NCBI RefSeq assembly: GCF_001050015.1
Contig: NZ_CVTB01000210.1
Span: forward strand, 1 to 64,000
Direction: 5' to 3'
DNA length: 64,000 nt
Origin: Mycolicibacterium malmesburyense
Lineage (GTDB): Bacteria > Actinomycetota > Actinomycetes > Mycobacteriales > Mycobacteriaceae
This document shows positions 63,974-64,000 of the stretch, piece by piece (position 1 is the stretch's first letter; the number at the start of each line of letters is the position of its first letter). Below the pieces are notes generated by a model. It saw only the letters and a program-made list of their open reading frames with translations. It did not search any database and was not told the DNA's origin. Position numbers and translations under genes: made by a program.

Positions 63974-64000
63974 GTGCGAGGCGCCCTCTGCCCGCTTTAA

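Overview
The window is chromosomal DNA from a high-GC actinobacterium, almost certainly a fast-growing Mycobacterium/Mycolicibacterium. The gene order from about 3.1 to 28.8 kb follows the M. tuberculosis Rv2228c-Rv2252 block: RNase H/phosphatase, zinc-ribbon protein, Nif3-like protein, cobC, ptkA-ptpA-SURF1, cobD, MpaB-type oxygenase, ahpE, DUF3052, lipoprotein, aceE, PucR regulator, fabD-acpM-kasA-kasB-accD6, glpD, TetR, FAD oxidase, dagK. The mycothiol-dependent formaldehyde dehydrogenase (Rv2259 type) with its metallo-beta-lactamase partner and an Rv2264c-type Hsp70-like protein follow later. No identification was run against a database; names rest on recalled family motifs and gene order.

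Layout. 0-3.1 kb: 5' end of a 13E12/DUF222 gene under a LexA box, a 2OG-Fe(II) oxygenase, a methyltransferase, and a CPFC-type FAD oxidoreductase divergent from an XRE-cupin regulator. 3.1-14.4 kb: housekeeping genes, largely in overlapping operons, plus a PutP symporter, tRNA-Val and a VOC-gene remnant. 14.5-24.1 kb: pyruvate dehydrogenase E1, a regulator and the FAS-II/mycolate operon; this joins acetyl-CoA production, malonyl-CoA production and chain elongation. 24.1-28.8 kb: glpD, TetR regulator, alkyl-DHAP-synthase-like oxidase and diacylglycerol kinase, a glycerol/lipid module. 28.8-43.3 kb: individual metabolic genes (serine hydrolase, methyltransferases, extradiol dioxygenase, mscR pair, GlxA-type regulator, acyl-CoA dehydrogenase, Hsp70-like membrane protein, DapB-like dehydrogenase, DUF4185). 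43.4-48.4 kb: a complete oligopeptide/dipeptide-type ABC importer. 48.4-54.4 kb: SDR, PhoD-like phosphatase, a proline-rich envelope protein, a small membrane protein, an acyl-CoA dehydrogenase. 54.5-60.2 kb: a visibly less GC-rich envelope/secretion segment ending at a tRNA(CAT). It holds a lytic-transglycosylase/DUF1460 fusion lipoprotein with an AMIN-like lipoprotein, and a cassette of an ESX-type target protein, a DUF1023 alpha/beta hydrolase and an LppA-type lipoprotein. 60.2-64 kb: a carboxymuconolactone decarboxylase-like protein and a TldD/PmbA pair.

The strongest leads are (1) the target-protein/hydrolase/lipoprotein cassette, which has the architecture of a type VII lipase toxin with lipoprotein immunity; (2) the two-activity muralytic fusion lipoprotein; (3) two copies of a ~50-bp palindrome, each placed between convergent genes; and (4) a recurrent TANNNT-(5 to 7 nt)-ATG/GTG arrangement pointing to leaderless transcripts. 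No insertion sequence, prophage or CRISPR array was seen.
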